From positions 1,984,001-2,048,000 of the forward strand of contig NZ_CP009354.1 of NCBI RefSeq assembly GCF_000772105.1: a DNA stretch of 64,000 nt, in the 5' to 3' direction. Shown here piece after piece: positions 63,808 to 64,000 of this stretch. Made by a program: the position numbers and the translations under genes. A model generated the notes under the pieces. It worked only from the letters and a program-made list of their open reading frames with translations, had not been told where the DNA came from and searched no databases. Numbering within the stretch: position 1 is the first letter of the stretch; the number at the start of each line of letters is the position of its first letter. Origin of the DNA: Vibrio tubiashii ATCC 19109 (lineage in GTDB: Bacteria > Pseudomonadota > Gammaproteobacteria > Enterobacterales > Vibrionaceae).

Positions 63808-64000
63808 GTGAACCCATTCTCTGTAATCTGTTTAGATAACAATCCAATAAGCGTAGAACAGCTTAGGCGAGAGTTAAGCCCGCTTTCATCTAAGTTTGAC
63901 CTTCATACGGCAGATAGCATCGAAGATGCGCACGCTGCGTTAGAGTATTGTTTTGAGCAAAAACAAACCGTTGCCCTAGTCATCGCAAGTCATCATGAGA
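63808..64000 (+). CDS. N-terminal part of a receiver-like protein (cut by window end)
   Basis: A GTG-started frame open to the window edge: MNPFSVICLDNNPISVEQLRREL, then a helix with EDAHAALEYCFEQKQTVALVIASHHE. The alternating beta/alpha pattern and the acidic DN after the first strand resemble a response-regulator receiver domain, though the phosphorylated Asp would be at the VIAS position and is not Asp. Upstream stop at 63769. It could be a hybrid regulator or enzyme with an N-terminal pseudo-receiver. Confidence 0.55.
   Translation, partial: MNPFSVICLDNNPISVEQLRRELSPLSSKFDLHTADSIEDAHAALEYCFEQKQTVALVIASHHE

Noticed and set aside
1..64000. tRNA, rRNA, CRISPR arrays, prophage integrase or attachment sites
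   Set aside because: Looked for at island edges and gaps; none was recognised.

Overview
This is a chromosomal window from a marine Vibrio (Vibrionaceae). The evidence is the gene content: a complete Ysc/Psc-type type III secretion system laid out like the T3SS1 of Vibrio parahaemolyticus (vop/vcr/vsc/exs genes), followed by household genes typical of Vibrio (trhO, argO, dsbA, ohr/ohrR, metE/metR, ygiQ, serC). I cannot name the species from sequence alone. No rRNA, tRNA, CRISPR array or prophage was seen.

Positions 1-36965 hold the T3SS. The left block (minus strand, 12525 to 2525) is vopN-tyeA-sycN-vscX-vscY-vcrD-vcrR-vcrG-vcrV-vcrH-vopB-vopD: gatekeeper, export gate and translocon. Divergent from it, 12698-19386 encodes the ATPase, stalk, ruler, C-ring and export apparatus (sctN-O-P-Q-R-S-T-U). 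A second minus-strand operon (33704 to 25308) is exsD-vscB-sctC-D-E-F-G-H-I-J-K-L: secretin, rings, needle, inner rod and stator. The regulators exsA, exsB and exsC-exsE lie at 33855-36965. Together they encode a calcium/contact-responsive injectisome controlled by the ExsA-ExsD-ExsC-ExsE partner-switching cascade.

The variable part is the effector cargo. Between sctU and sctL lie a VopQ-like effector with its chaperone (19441-21386) and a 928-residue protein with a C-terminal R-S-ExE ADP-ribosyltransferase domain next to its own class I chaperone (21777-24952). At the outer edge, beyond vopD, an unrecognised 513-residue protein is divergent from another class I chaperone (194-2385). Both unusual loci, plus vopN, exsC and exsD, have promoter-like sequences of the ExsA type: GnC/TGnnA elements and a -35 to -10 gap of exactly 21 nt. 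No vopS-like (Fic) or other further effector gene is visible in the effector bay.

Positions 37272-64000 are ordinary chromosome: trhO, an EamA transporter, a DinB-fold protein, argO, a DUF2834 protein, dsbA, a periplasmic binding protein, a divergent LysR/oxidoreductase/monooxygenase set, a tag-like glycosylase, a GNAT protein, the ohrR/ohr redox pair with repeated operators, metE/metR with MetJ-type boxes, an IS4-family element, two tandem PAS-GGDEF(degenerate)-EAL-CBS proteins, ygiQ, serC, a DUF945 protein and the start of a receiver-like protein cut by the window end. The IS4 element (51088-52518) has a 10-bp target duplication and sits in the loop of the metR terminator hairpin.
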